Of a DNA stretch of 64,000 bases, positions 9,303 through 18,469 are shown piece by piece. A program made the translations under genes and the position numbers. Each line of letters opens with the position of its first letter. Position 1 is the stretch's first letter. The stretch is from JBDHWG01 sp046328505 (GTDB lineage: Bacteria; Chloroflexota; Anaerolineae; Epilineales; JAHCIE01). The stretch is from assembly GCA_046328505.1 (NCBI GenBank), contig JAXLWL010000002.1, positions 682,001 to 746,000 on the forward strand, in the 5' to 3' direction. The notes under the pieces are model-generated. The model did not search any database. It was not told the origin of the DNA and saw nothing but the letters and a program-made list of their open reading frames with translations.

Positions 9303-10982
9303 TCAGGGCGTGATGCCCGGTGATGAGGTTTCCGGCTTGCCGACATCGCCCACGTCGGGCTCGTTCTCGGCGGGCTTCGCCGAAGTCGCGCGGGGCAGTC
9401 TCAAAGCGGGAAAGACAGCGAGCAGGGCGATCGCGGCGAGAATCAGGAACGCAGCCTTGAGGGCGCGCAGGCGGGCCGCGGTGTTGATGAGCACAGCCGC
9501 GTCTACCTGCTCCGGCGTCGCCGGCGTGCCGGCGAGAATAGCCATCAATTGCTCGTTGCTCACGAAGTTGATGTTGTCGAGATTCACCTGCTGCTGGAGC
9601 GACGCCGGAATAAGCGGGTTATTCACCAGGGCACTGGTCACGAACAGGGTCAGCAGGCTGACCGCGGCCAGGCTGGCGAACGCCGTGCCGAGGGCGGTAG
9701 ACAAGTTATTGGCGACACCGCGCATTGCTCCTACGTCGCCGGCCAGCTTCGGGGGTGAGGCGGCGACCAGCACGTTGAAGACGAGCGTCAGCAGCGACCC
9801 CTCGCCGAGGCCCACGATGATCAGGCTGAGGATGACGATTGGCGTCTCCCACTCGTTGCGGATCGTGAAGGCGAGCAGGGTCAGGCCGATGGACACGGTG
9901 ATGAGGCCGGCGGCCCCGATAACGCGCGGGCTGAGTCGGTCGTACAGGCGGACGATGAAAATGGCCGAGATGGCGATGGCGAGCGTATACGGCACGACGG
10001 CGACCGCGGTGAATAGGCTCGTTCGCCCCTGGACAATCTGGATGTACAGCGGAATGAGGAAGTTGACGGCGGGGCCGAGAGCGCCGATAACCAGCAGGAC
10101 GTAGATCGCCGCCCGCTCGTAACGTGAGTCTAGCACTTCCAGTGAGAGCAACGGCGATTTGCCGTTATCCTGGCGACGGCGGGACCAGGCGAAGAAGCCC
10201 TGACCGACTACAAGGCCGAGGAGGACCATGAACGGCGCGGGTGACAGGCCAAACAGGCTGATGGGTGCGTTGCTGCTGGCCAGGACGACGCCCCAGTTGT
10301 TCAGGTTGTTGAAGCCGATGCTGATGAGCATGATGGCGACGGCGGCCAGCACCGCGCCGACGAGGTCGATTTTGATGCCGCTCTCGCGCGGGATGCGTGA
10401 CAATCGGAAGCTGAGCAAGAAAATGATAACCGATAGAACGGCCAGGATCCCGAACGAGACGCGCCAGCTTACCGCCGTGGCGAGGAAGCCGGCGACGAAG
10501 AAGGCCAGCGCGCCGGAGATCGCGGGCGTGCCGGCCAGCAACCCTAGCGCCTGCTCCTGCTGCTTGTCCTGGTAATTGCCGGCGATGAGGACGACCAGCG
10601 TGGGGACCAGGGCCGCGGCCGCCAAGCCCGCGATGGCCTGGGCACTGTTCATCATACGGACATCGCCGCTGATCGCCATCAAGCCCATTGCCGCGCCATG
10701 CGCGAGAACGGTGATCTGGAAGACGAGCCGCGCGCCGATGAGCTTACCGAGCTTCGAGCCGACGAGAACGAACGCGGCGACGAAGAGGGAGTAGATGACC
10801 AGCGCGGTTCCGACCGCCGTCGCGGGGGCGCCGAACTGCTCCGAGATTGCGCCGACGGACACAGGCAGCGCGTTGACGTTGAACGCCATCTGCAGCTGCG
10901 CCAGCATGATGATGGCCATAGCTAGCCAGGAGGCGCGCGGCGTTGCGCGCATCGCATTGGCGGCAATCGACTTGGTGGTCAT
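9303..10982 (-). CDS. MFS transporter, DHA2-like (14 membrane segments)
   Basis: This 559-residue polytopic protein is of a length and segment number typical of the 14-helix drug:H+ antiporter-2 branch of the major facilitator superfamily. Visible features include the loop after helix 2 (VGSKLGKLIGARLVF), a proline/glycine-rich helix 5 region (LAGTPAISGALAFFVAGFLA) and a basic loop between the halves (WSRRRQDNGK). A soluble-looking stretch near residues 450-520 separates the last helices, and the C-terminal tail is acidic. The ATG is preceded by GAGGAG. It is the first gene of the five-gene minus-strand run that continues into two peptidases and an AbgT-type transporter. It may export a toxic compound or by-product, but its substrate is unknown. 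Confidence 0.9.
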   Translation of the reverse strand: MTTKSIAANAMRATPRASWLAMAIIMLAQLQMAFNVNALPVSVGAISEQFGAPATAVGTALVIYSLFVAAFVLVGSKLGKLIGARLVFQITVLAHGAAMGLMAISGDVRMMNSAQAIAGLAAAALVPTLVVLIAGNYQDKQQEQALGLLAGTPAISGALAFFVAGFLATAVSWRVSFGILAVLSVIIFLLSFRLSRIPRESGIKIDLVGAVLAAVAIMLISIGFNNLNNWGVVLASSNAPISLFGLSPAPFMVLLGLVVGQGFFAWSRRRQDNGKSPLLSLEVLDSRYERAAIYVLLVIGALGPAVNFLIPLYIQIVQGRTSLFTAVAVVPYTLAIAISAIFIVRLYDRLSPRVIGAAGLITVSIGLTLLAFTIRNEWETPIVILSLIIVGLGEGSLLTLVFNVLVAASPPKLAGDVGAMRGVANNLSTALGTAFASLAAVSLLTLFVTSALVNNPLIPASLQQQVNLDNINFVSNEQLMAILAGTPATPEQVDAAVLINTAARLRALKAAFLILAAIALLAVFPALRLPRATSAKPAENEPDVGDVGKPETSSPGITP

Positions 10983-11106
10983 AGTGCCTCGGTCTCCTCG
11001 ACTTCTCGCCGGTTTGGGCCGGGCGGTTACTCGTCATAGCGGCACTTACGGCTCATGCCGCTGGCGGTGACATGCGGCCGCTATCGACTGCTTGCCACCG
11101 ATGCAC

Positions 11107-11137
11107 CCCAGCGGGTAACCCTCGGGTACCCGCTGGG
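11107..11137 (-). terminator. Perfect 11-bp stem hairpin downstream of the secreted Ig-like protein gene
   Basis: CCCAGCGGGTA (11107-11117) and TACCCGCTGGG (11127-11137) form a perfect inverted repeat with a 9-nt loop. It lies 30 bp beyond the stop of the minus-strand gene at 11168. There is no U-tract on either side, so it is either a non-canonical intrinsic terminator or an mRNA-stabilising stem. It also sits upstream of the MFS operon. Confidence 0.6.
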
Positions 11138-11167
11138 ACGCGACGTTCGTAAACGCAACGGAAGCGA

Positions 11168-12076
11168 TTATGGAACCGGGAGGACTACCACATCGACCTG
11201 GTGGCGCTCGATGCCGGCGTTGTTCCTTAGCCTGACTTCGAGCTCGTAGGTCGTCGTCTGGGTGGGGCAGACCTGGCGCGCGCCATTGCCGGGTACGCCC
11301 TGGCCGTCGAGGAACACCGAATCGATGTTGCTGGTAGACCAGTTCAGCGTTGTGCAGTTGCCGGCGAAGATGGCCAGGTCGTTGGCGAAGAACTCTATGC
11401 GCGGCTCAGCCGGCGGGTTCACACGCAGGTTGATGCGGCGGCTCTCAACGTTACCATCTACCAGCACGACATCCAGCGTGTACGTCGTGTTCTGCGTCGG
11501 GCAGACGCGGCGGCTGTCCTGCCCTACGACGCCCTCGCCCTGGAAGAACACCTGGTCGATGTTCTGCACGTTCCAGCGAATCCGGGTGCATTCTCCCTGG
11601 CGAATCGGGTTGGCATCCACGGTAAACTCGATGATTGGCGCGGGCAGTGGGGTGGGAATCTCGTTAGGCGGAAGTATGGCGATGGGCGGCACAATGGCAA
11701 CCGGCGCATTGCAGGCGCTCGGCACGACCTGCAGGCCCGTGGGGTTCGCCTCCCAAGGGAAGCGCTGCGTGTTCAGGCGCACCTCCAGGCCGCAGGGGCC
11801 GTTGACCCAGGAACGGTAGCCGTCAGTGAAGGCGGTGAAGTTGTCCGACTTGCGCCACTGCATCATGCCGTTGGTTGTCATCTGGTTAGCATTCCCAGCC
11901 TCATCGTGGATTTCGTTGGTGACACAATTCCCGACAATCTGAGGGATTTGCTGCTGGATCGTGGCGAAGCCGAGCACAAACTGGCAGCCCTGAGCCTGGC
12001 TAGGCAACGCTAAGACCATCAAGCACAGGACAACTGCGGTCGACAGCAGTACGCCGACAATGTACCCAATTTTCAT
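11168..12076 (-). CDS. Secreted protein with N-terminal CQFVLGF domain and two Ig-like repeats
   Basis: The 302-residue product starts at an ATG (MKIGYIVGV) preceded by AAGGAG. A longer frame begins 11 codons earlier without a better site. Residues 1-30 form a signal peptide ending SQAQG. The next ~95 residues contain CQFVLGFATI, TTNGMMQWRKSDN and DGYRSWVNGPCGL, a domain I have seen described mainly in Chloroflexota secreted proteins of unknown function. Two repeats of about 75 residues follow, each with a Cys-Thr-x-x-x-W core and ending in VCPTQ(N/T)TTY (CTRIRWNV...VCPTQNTTYTL and CTTLNWST...VCPTQTTTYEL). Such Trp/Cys Ig-like modules usually mediate extracellular binding. It has no obvious operon partner. 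Function is unknown. Confidence 0.85.
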   Translation of the reverse strand: MKIGYIVGVLLSTAVVLCLMVLALPSQAQGCQFVLGFATIQQQIPQIVGNCVTNEIHDEAGNANQMTTNGMMQWRKSDNFTAFTDGYRSWVNGPCGLEVRLNTQRFPWEANPTGLQVVPSACNAPVAIVPPIAILPPNEIPTPLPAPIIEFTVDANPIRQGECTRIRWNVQNIDQVFFQGEGVVGQDSRRVCPTQNTTYTLDVVLVDGNVESRRINLRVNPPAEPRIEFFANDLAIFAGNCTTLNWSTSNIDSVFLDGQGVPGNGARQVCPTQTTTYELEVRLRNNAGIERHQVDVVVLPVP

Positions 12077-12260
12077 GAACGGTCTCCTTCTGTGACTGTG
12101 TGGCCACACCGGCGCGATTGCTTCCTACCGCCGAAGTGGGCCGATGAGTGAGAGATCGAGGATGGCCGAAGAGTGTCAGGTCACTACAGTGAACCAGGGC
12201 GAAAGGCCCCTTGCATCGCCATCGTACCCCATTTCACGTAGTCGAACCAGTACCATTCCT

Positions 12261-12282
12261 CTGCAAATGTACTGCAAATGTA
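12261..12282. repeat. Perfect tandem duplication of an 11-bp unit
   Basis: CTGCAAATGTA occurs twice back to back (12261-12271 and 12272-12282), about 86 bp upstream of the -35 element of the cyd promoter. One copy per helical turn would fit an activator or repressor binding array, but two copies could also be a slippage product. Confidence 0.6.
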
Positions 12283-12367
12283 CCGGTCGGCAGCGGCGCC
12301 GAGTCCCAGGAGGATACTGTTAGAATTGATAGGCTAGAGTGATAGGTGAAGCTTGTTCGATATTCGG

Positions 12368-12396
12368 TTGACACACAATGTTGGCTGCTCTATGAT
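12368..12396 (+). promoter_or_regulatory. Sigma70-like promoter for cydABDC
   Basis: TTGACA at 12368-12373 is followed by a 17-bp spacer and TATGAT at 12391-12396, a near-consensus housekeeping promoter. Transcription would begin near 12403, leaving a leader of about 210 nt before the cydA ATG at 12616. No clear attenuator was recognised in the leader. Confidence 0.75.
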
Positions 12397-12615
12397 GACG
12401 TGAGGAGCGGCTTCCAGCACGCCTCAGGGACCGAATCGGACTGGAATCCGGACCGTCGACCTCTGGATTCGTCCGAGTGGCTGACTAGAATTATTCTTAG
12501 GTGGAACAGTTAGGGTTGTTGGGAACCGCGGAAATCGGCCACCAAAGAGCCGTGCCCGTGACGCTGCACGCGCTCTTGCAAATCGTTCGCTCCTCTCAAA
12601 TAGAAACGAGGGCCT

Positions 12616-14022
12616 ATGACCGCCGAAATGATGTCGAGAATTCAATTCGCCCTAACGATCAGCTTCCACTACATCTACCCACCCATCTCCATGGGGCTCG
12701 GGATGCTGCTGGTTATCATCGGCATCATCTACGTGCGCACCAAGGATCCGAAGTGGCGCGAGTTGTCTGTATTCTGGATCAAAATCTACGGCCTGGTGTT
12801 CGCTATGGGCATTGCCACAGGCATCGTGCAGGAGTTCCAGTTTGGCATGAACTGGGCGAACTACTCGCGCTTTGTCGGCAACGTCTTCGGCAGCCTGCTG
12901 GCGGCGGAGGGTATCTTCGCCTTCTTCCTGGAAGGCGGCTTCCTGGGGCTCATGTTGTTCGGCGGGTCCCGCCTCGGTCCCCGAATGTGGCTGCTGGCGA
13001 CGGCGCTGGTGGTTTTCGGCGCCCACTTCAGCGCGACTTGGATTGTCATGGCGAACTCGTGGATGCAGACGCCGGCCGGCTATTCCGTTCAGCAAACGGC
13101 TAATGGCCCAATGGCCTACATGACCGATTTCTTCTCGGTCATGTTTACGCCGTCGTTCATCCCGCGAATATTCCATGTGTGGATTAGCGCGTGGATGGTC
13201 GGCGCGTCCCTGGTGCTTAGCGTAAGCGCCTGGTATCTCCTGAAGAAGAGGCATGTGGAGACGGCGACCGCGGCCATCAAAGTGGCGCTGCCGTTCTTCG
13301 CTGTACTGAGCGTCCTCCAGGTTGCGGTGTCGGGCAGTGCGATGGCTCTGGTAGTGACGAACTACCAGCCCATCAAGCTCGCAGCAATGGAGGGCGCGTG
13401 GCCGGTGAGCCAGACGTGCGCGCCGCTCTACCTGTTCGGCTGGGTTGACCAGGCCGCGCAGACGACGTATGGCATCGCCATCCCCTGCCTGTTGAGCTTC
13501 CTCGCCTACTCGAACATCAACGCGGCGGTTACGGGCCTGGAGGCGTATCCCTCCAACCTCTGGCCGCCGTTGCAGCTCACGTTCCAGGCCTACCATCTGA
13601 TGATCGATACAGGCATGCTTTTCATCCTGATCAGCTTGATCGGCGTCGTCTACTACTTCTGGGGGCGACGCGTGTTCCGCACGCCGTGGCTTCTATGGGT
13701 GTTCGTCGTCAGCATTGTTCTGACCGAGCTGGCCACGCTCTCAGGCTGGTGGACGGCGGAGTTCGGGCGACAGCCCTGGATCGTGTACAATCTATTGCAG
13801 ACCAACGACGCCGGTTCGCCGATCCTGTCCGTCTCCCAGGTCGTGGCCTCGGTGGGCATCTTCATAGGTATGTACGTGATCCTGTTCAGTCTGTTCATCT
13901 ACCTCCTCAACGAGAAGATCCATCACGGGCCTGAGCCGCTGGACGGCGCAGCGCCTGCGGCTCCTCTGCCGGATACGTTCCGCGAAATCTTTGGCCGCCA
14001 CCAACGCGCCTCGGGGAGGTAA
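12616..14022 (+). CDS. cydA: Cytochrome bd ubiquinol oxidase subunit I
   Basis: This 468-residue membrane protein carries the CydA ligands in the expected places. His18 in LTISFHYIYPP and Glu98/Glu106 in LLAAEGIFAFFLEGGFLG correspond to the high-spin heme region. His187 in IPRIFHVWIS and Met329 in FQAYHLMIDTG correspond to the heme b558 ligands. The quinol-loop motif NYQPIKLAAMEGAW supplies Lys254/Glu259, and GWWTAEFGRQPW is present. At 468 residues it has the short Q-loop, and the GRQPWIVYNLL region resembles the CIO-like branch. It is first in an operon cydA-cydB-cydD-cydC. The complex reduces O2 to water with quinol and supports respiration at low oxygen. Confidence 0.97.
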   Translation: MTAEMMSRIQFALTISFHYIYPPISMGLGMLLVIIGIIYVRTKDPKWRELSVFWIKIYGLVFAMGIATGIVQEFQFGMNWANYSRFVGNVFGSLLAAEGIFAFFLEGGFLGLMLFGGSRLGPRMWLLATALVVFGAHFSATWIVMANSWMQTPAGYSVQQTANGPMAYMTDFFSVMFTPSFIPRIFHVWISAWMVGASLVLSVSAWYLLKKRHVETATAAIKVALPFFAVLSVLQVAVSGSAMALVVTNYQPIKLAAMEGAWPVSQTCAPLYLFGWVDQAAQTTYGIAIPCLLSFLAYSNINAAVTGLEAYPSNLWPPLQLTFQAYHLMIDTGMLFILISLIGVVYYFWGRRVFRTPWLLWVFVVSIVLTELATLSGWWTAEFGRQPWIVYNLLQTNDAGSPILSVSQVVASVGIFIGMYVILFSLFIYLLNEKIHHGPEPLDGAAPAAPLPDTFREIFGRHQRASGR

Positions 14023-14025
14023 GCC

Positions 14026-15045
14026 ATGTCGCTCAACTTCATCTGGTTCGTCCTATTCGTGGTCATTATCGTTGGCTATCTCATCCTGGACGGCTTCGAT
14101 CTCGGCGTGGGCATTCTCCATCCGTTCGTCGCCCGGAATGACACGGAACGTCGCGTCTTGCTCAACAGCATCGGTCCGGTGTGGGACGGCAACGAGGTGT
14201 GGCTGGTCCTGGGCGGCGGCGCGCTGTTCGCGGCGTTCCCGTTGGTCTACGCGTCGCTGTTTTCCGGCTTCTACTTCGCCATGATGCTCGTCCTGGTATG
14301 CCTGATCCTCCGCACCGTCGCCATCGAGTTTCGCAGCAAGCGGCCGGGCGCGCGGTGGCGAGCGGGTTGGGACTGGGTATTCTTCGGGTCGTCTGCCGGT
14401 CTGTCGCTGCTGCTTGGCGTCGCATTCGGCAACGTCATCCGCGGCGTGCCTCTCGACCAGCAGGGTAACATCAACATCAGCCTGATCGACCTGCTCTCGC
14501 CGTTCGCCCTTCTGGTGGGCGTAACCACCGTGGCCATGTTTGCTACGCATGGTGCGATCTACCTTACCATGAAGACCGAGGGGCCGCTGCTTGAGCGCGT
14601 CCTGCGGTGGCTGCCGGTGCTGATGTGCACGTTCTTTGTTCTGAATACGCTCGTCGTCCTGGGGACGCTCTTCCTCGGCCTTGCGATCACGTCGCCTTAT
14701 CTGGCCCAGCCGTGGCTGGCCGTCTTCCCGGCCGCCGCGCTGGTGGCCCTGGTTATTGCGTGGTGGTTGTTGCGCCGCCGCCAGTATTTCCGGGCGTTTG
14801 TCGCGTCGTCGGCAATGATTGCGCTCTTGATCTTCTCGGCCGCGGCGGGCATCTTTCCTAATCTGTTGCTGTCGACCATCAACCCTGCATACAATCTGAC
14901 GATCTACAACGCCGCGTCCCAACCGAATACACTGACGGTTATGCTCATCATCGCCGTGATCGGGCTGCCATTCGTTCTACTTTACACCGCGGGGGTCTAC
15001 TACATTTTCCGCGGCAAGGTGAAGCTGGAGAGCGCGAGTTATTGA
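14026..15045 (+). CDS. cydB: Cytochrome bd ubiquinol oxidase subunit II
   Basis: This 339-residue subunit has the conserved N-terminus GYLILDGFDLGVGILHPF and the block GPVWDGNEVWLVLGGGALFA, diagnostic of CydB. About eight hydrophobic helices are visible. It follows cydA after 3 bp and its stop overlaps the TTG start of cydD, so the two halves of the oxidase and its assembly exporter are probably translated in concert. No separate small subunit (CydX-type) frame was seen between the genes. Confidence 0.97.
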   Translation: MSLNFIWFVLFVVIIVGYLILDGFDLGVGILHPFVARNDTERRVLLNSIGPVWDGNEVWLVLGGGALFAAFPLVYASLFSGFYFAMMLVLVCLILRTVAIEFRSKRPGARWRAGWDWVFFGSSAGLSLLLGVAFGNVIRGVPLDQQGNINISLIDLLSPFALLVGVTTVAMFATHGAIYLTMKTEGPLLERVLRWLPVLMCTFFVLNTLVVLGTLFLGLAITSPYLAQPWLAVFPAAALVALVIAWWLLRRRQYFRAFVASSAMIALLIFSAAAGIFPNLLLSTINPAYNLTIYNAASQPNTLTVMLIIAVIGLPFVLLYTAGVYYIFRGKVKLESASY

Positions 15046-16814
15046 CGCTTCGAGGCCGAAAGACTGAGACATCCATCGAGCAGCGCGTTCTGCAGGCCGA
15101 CGGTCGCGGCCGGGCACGGCTGTATGCAGCCGTGCTGCTCATGTTCCTGGCGGCGGCGCTCCTCGTCGCCCAGACGTGGCTGCTGAGCGTCGCGGTGAGC
15201 CGCGTCTTTCTGGGCGGCGAGGGATTGCACGCCGTCATGCCGCTGCTTGCGCTTATGGCGGCCCTGTTGGTGCTGCGCGCTGCCCTTGTCTGGGGAGCGG
15301 AGGTCGTCGGCCAGCGAGCGGCCAGCCACGTCAAGGGCAGCCTACGCCTGCGCCTGACGCAACATCTCTTTGATCTGGGGCCGTCCCACGTTCGAAACGA
15401 ACGCAGCGGCGAGCTGGTCAACACCCTCGTTGAGGGCATTGAGGCGCTGGACGAGTACATTACCCAGTACCAGCCGGCGCGGCTTCTCTCCGTCTTTGTC
15501 CCCGTCCTTATCCTCCTCGTCATCCTCGTTCTGGACCCGTGGACGACCCTCGTTCTGCTGTTCGCCGCGCCCATGCTCCTGATCTTGCTGGCGCTCATTG
15601 GGGGCCGCACCCGCGAGCTGAGCCAGCGCCGCTTCTCCGAGATGAGCTGGATGAGCGGCCATTTCCTGGACATGCTCCAGGGCCTCACGACGCTCAAGAT
15701 GTTTGGGCGCAGCAAGGAGCAGGCAGAGACCATCGAGGATATCAGCCGCCACTTCGGCGCGACAACGATGGATGTGCTGCGTACCGCGTTCCAAACCTCC
15801 CTCGTGCTCGAATGGTCGGCTGTCGCCGCCACCGCGTTCGTGGCAGTCGAGGTCAGTTTTCGCCTGATGAACGGCGTCCTGCCCTTCGACCGCGCTCTTG
15901 CCGTGCTGATTCTGACGCCAGAGTTCTTCCTCCCCTGGCGGCAATTGGCGCTGAAGTATCACGCGGGCACGGCGGGCAAAGCAGCGGCGGAACGAGTCTT
16001 TGCGGTTCTGGATACGCCTCTCCCGTCGCCGACCATGTCCGCATCTCCCAACATGCCGCGGCGAGCGCTCCCGACCCGATTCGATATCGAGATGCTCGAT
16101 GTACGCTTCGCATACGACGGAGGCGCCCGCCCCGCCCTCCAGGGCCTGGACCTGTCCGTCTCGCATGGGCAGACCGTGGCTCTGGTCGGCCCGAGCGGGG
16201 CAGGCAAGACAACCGTCGCCAATCTGCTGCTGCGCTTCATCGAACCGGACACCGGCGTGATCACAGTAGGCGGGACGCCGCTGCGTGACGTCGAACGTGC
16301 GGCCTGGCGCGACTGTGTGGGCTGGGTCCCGCAGCACCCGCATCTGTTCCACGGCAGCGTCGCGGAAAACCTGCGCCTGGCGCGGCCGAGCGCGACGCAG
16401 GCGGAGGTCGAGGCGGCGGCGCGGGCCGCCCACGCTGACGAATTCATCCTGGCTCTTCCACGCGGCTATGATACACCCATCCACGAACGAGGCGTGCGGC
16501 TGAGCGGCGGCCAGCGCCAACGCATCGCGATTGCCCGCGCGTTTCTGAAAGACGCGCCGCTCCTGGTCATGGACGAACCCACCTCGCACCTCGACGTCGA
16601 GAGCGAGGTGCTCATTCGAGACGCCCTGATGAGACTGATGCGCGGCCGGACTGTGCTTGTCATAGCCCATCGCCTGGAGATGGCGTATCAGGCGGACCAG
16701 ATTGTCGTGCTGGACCGCGGACGAGCGGTGGCGCGAGGGGGCCACGACGCGCTGCTGGCCGAGGATGGGCTCTACCGGACTCTGGTGGCGACGTATGTGG
16801 GAGCGACGACGTGA
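15042..16814 (+). CDS. cydD: Thiol reductant ABC exporter subunit CydD
   Basis: The 590-residue half-transporter has an N-terminal six-helix membrane domain (about residues 20-310) and a C-terminal ATPase. The ATPase has Walker A VGPSGAGKTT, the signature LSGGQRQRIAIARA, and Walker B LLVMDEPTSHLD, followed by the H-loop IAHRLE. The start is a TTG overlapping the cydB stop (TTGA). CydD pairs with CydC to export cysteine/glutathione from the cytoplasm, which is needed for heme insertion and maturation of the bd oxidase. The position directly after cydAB supports this rather than a drug exporter role. Confidence 0.94.
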   Translation: MTLRGRKTETSIEQRVLQADGRGRARLYAAVLLMFLAAALLVAQTWLLSVAVSRVFLGGEGLHAVMPLLALMAALLVLRAALVWGAEVVGQRAASHVKGSLRLRLTQHLFDLGPSHVRNERSGELVNTLVEGIEALDEYITQYQPARLLSVFVPVLILLVILVLDPWTTLVLLFAAPMLLILLALIGGRTRELSQRRFSEMSWMSGHFLDMLQGLTTLKMFGRSKEQAETIEDISRHFGATTMDVLRTAFQTSLVLEWSAVAATAFVAVEVSFRLMNGVLPFDRALAVLILTPEFFLPWRQLALKYHAGTAGKAAAERVFAVLDTPLPSPTMSASPNMPRRALPTRFDIEMLDVRFAYDGGARPALQGLDLSVSHGQTVALVGPSGAGKTTVANLLLRFIEPDTGVITVGGTPLRDVERAAWRDCVGWVPQHPHLFHGSVAENLRLARPSATQAEVEAAARAAHADEFILALPRGYDTPIHERGVRLSGGQRQRIAIARAFLKDAPLLVMDEPTSHLDVESEVLIRDALMRLMRGRTVLVIAHRLEMAYQADQIVVLDRGRAVARGGHDALLAEDGLYRTLVATYVGATT

Positions 16815-18445
16815 GGACGTTCATTCGTCTCGTCCGGCTCATCGCCCCTTTCCGCTGGTGGGTCGTCCTGTCGATCCTGCTCAGCTTTGCCACCGTCAGC
16901 GCCGGCGTCGGGCTGATGGCGATGTCGGCGTACCTGATCGCCAAGGCGGCGATCGTCAATTCTGCGGTCGATCTCTCGCTGATCGTCACCGGCGTGCGCT
17001 TCTTCGCCATTTCCCGCGCGGCCCTGCGCTATGCCGAGCGCTACGTGACCCACACGACAACATTCCGCATCCTCACCAACCTGCGCGTCTGGTTCTACGC
17101 CTCCATCGAGCCATTGGCGCCGGCGCGCCTGCTCCAGTACCGAAGCGGCGACCTGCTCACCCGGATTATGGCCGACATCGACACACTGGAGAACTTCTAT
17201 GTGCGCGGTGTGGCGCCGCCGGTGGCCGCGGCGCTCGTGACGGCGCTGGCGTGCGCTATCCTGGGCGCGTTCGATATCTCGCTCGGCGTCGCACTCCTCG
17301 TGTTTCTGCTCTTGACGGGAGTTGCGCTGCCCCTGATGACTCAGCGGCTGAGCCGAGGGCCGGCCACGGACCTCATCTCGATGCGCGCTGAACTCAACGC
17401 GACGGCCGTGGACGAGATCCAGGGGATGGCCGATCTGCTGGTGTTCGATCAGGCCAGCCAGTATCAGACCGGCGCGGTTGCGCTCGCCGAAAAGCTGAAC
17501 CGTATCCAGGAGCATATCGCGGTGGTCCGCGGAATGGGGAATGCGCTGGCGATGCTGCTGACGGGTCTGGCCGGGCTGACGGTCCTGGGCCTGGCAATTC
17601 CACTCGTGAACAACGGCAGGATCGAGGGCGTGTTTTTGGCGCTGCTGCCCTTGACGGCCATCGCCAGCTTCGAGGCAGTGCAACCGCTGGCCCAGGCGTG
17701 GCAGAACCTGGAGGCCAGCCAGGCGGCAGCGCGACGCCTGTTCGAGCTGATCGACGCGGAGCCGGCCGTCGCCGAGCCGGCCGGCCCCTCGCCGCAGCCC
17801 GAAGACTACAGCGTTGTGGTCAGCGACCTGAGCTTCGCCTACGCGCCCGACGAGGCGCCGGTCCTCCATGGCGTCTCCTTCGCAGTGCCGTCAGGCGGTC
17901 GGCTGCTGATTGTGGGGCCAAGCGGCGCCGGCAAGTCGACGCTGGTCAACCTGCTCCTGCGATTCTGGGATTATTCGGGGGGATCGATTCGGATCGGCGG
18001 CCACGAGCTGCGGGAGTACCATCCGGACGATGCGCGGGCCCTGCTCGGCGTCGTCGCCCAGGACACGTACTTGTTCAACGGAACCATCCGCGATAATCTG
18101 CGCTTGGCCGACGCTGACGCAAGCGACGAAGAAATCAGGGCCGCCTGCCGCGAGGCGCAGCTCGACGAGTTCATCCAGGCGCTGCCCCAGGCGTACGATA
18201 CCTGGATTGGCGAGAATGGCTTTCGACTGAGTGGGGGCGAGCGCCAGCGGCTCGCGATTGCCCGCGTCCTCCTCAAGAATGCGCCGATTCTCATCCTCGA
18301 CGAGGCGACGGCTCACCTGGACGCGGTCACGGAGCGGAATGTGGCCGATGCTCTGGCGGGCCTGATGGTCGGTCGAACGACACTCATCATCGCTCACCGC
18401 GGAGCCTTCTCCGAACCGGATGACCAGGTGCTCGTGCTGGGGTGA
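16811..18445 (+). CDS. cydC: Thiol reductant ABC exporter subunit CydC
   Basis: This 544-residue ABC half-transporter has a membrane domain (about residues 10-300) and an ATPase with Walker A VGPSGAGKST, signature LSGGERQRLAIARV and Walker B ILILDEATAHLD. It starts at a GTG that overlaps the cydD stop (GTGA), continuing the pattern of overlapping stops and starts through the operon. It completes the CydDC exporter that maintains periplasmic reducing thiols for cytochrome assembly. The C-terminus ends soon after the H-loop (IIAHRGAFSEPDD), a little shorter than usual for the family. Confidence 0.93.
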   Translation: MRTFIRLVRLIAPFRWWVVLSILLSFATVSAGVGLMAMSAYLIAKAAIVNSAVDLSLIVTGVRFFAISRAALRYAERYVTHTTTFRILTNLRVWFYASIEPLAPARLLQYRSGDLLTRIMADIDTLENFYVRGVAPPVAAALVTALACAILGAFDISLGVALLVFLLLTGVALPLMTQRLSRGPATDLISMRAELNATAVDEIQGMADLLVFDQASQYQTGAVALAEKLNRIQEHIAVVRGMGNALAMLLTGLAGLTVLGLAIPLVNNGRIEGVFLALLPLTAIASFEAVQPLAQAWQNLEASQAAARRLFELIDAEPAVAEPAGPSPQPEDYSVVVSDLSFAYAPDEAPVLHGVSFAVPSGGRLLIVGPSGAGKSTLVNLLLRFWDYSGGSIRIGGHELREYHPDDARALLGVVAQDTYLFNGTIRDNLRLADADASDEEIRAACREAQLDEFIQALPQAYDTWIGENGFRLSGGERQRLAIARVLLKNAPILILDEATAHLDAVTERNVADALAGLMVGRTTLIIAHRGAFSEPDDQVLVLG

Positions 18446-18469
18446 GGATGCGGCCGGTCTGGTTCGCCC

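Larger units (their letters stand above)
12077..12615. other. 539-bp divergent intergenic region
   Basis: This region separates the minus-strand secreted-protein gene from cydA. It contains a strong sigma70-like promoter (12368-12396), a perfect tandem 11-bp duplication (12261-12282) and an AT-richer stretch around 12300-12400. No convincing gene is seen. The open frames crossing it are low-complexity shadows. Confidence 0.7.

Noticed and set aside
14053..14922. 289-codon minus-strand frame opposite cydB
   Set aside because: Its product is extremely Arg/Asp/Gln-rich, typical of the antisense of a membrane-protein gene.
15342..16745. 467-codon minus-strand frame opposite cydD
   Set aside because: It is the complement of the well-supported ABC ATPase gene. 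Composition and lack of motifs mark it as a shadow.
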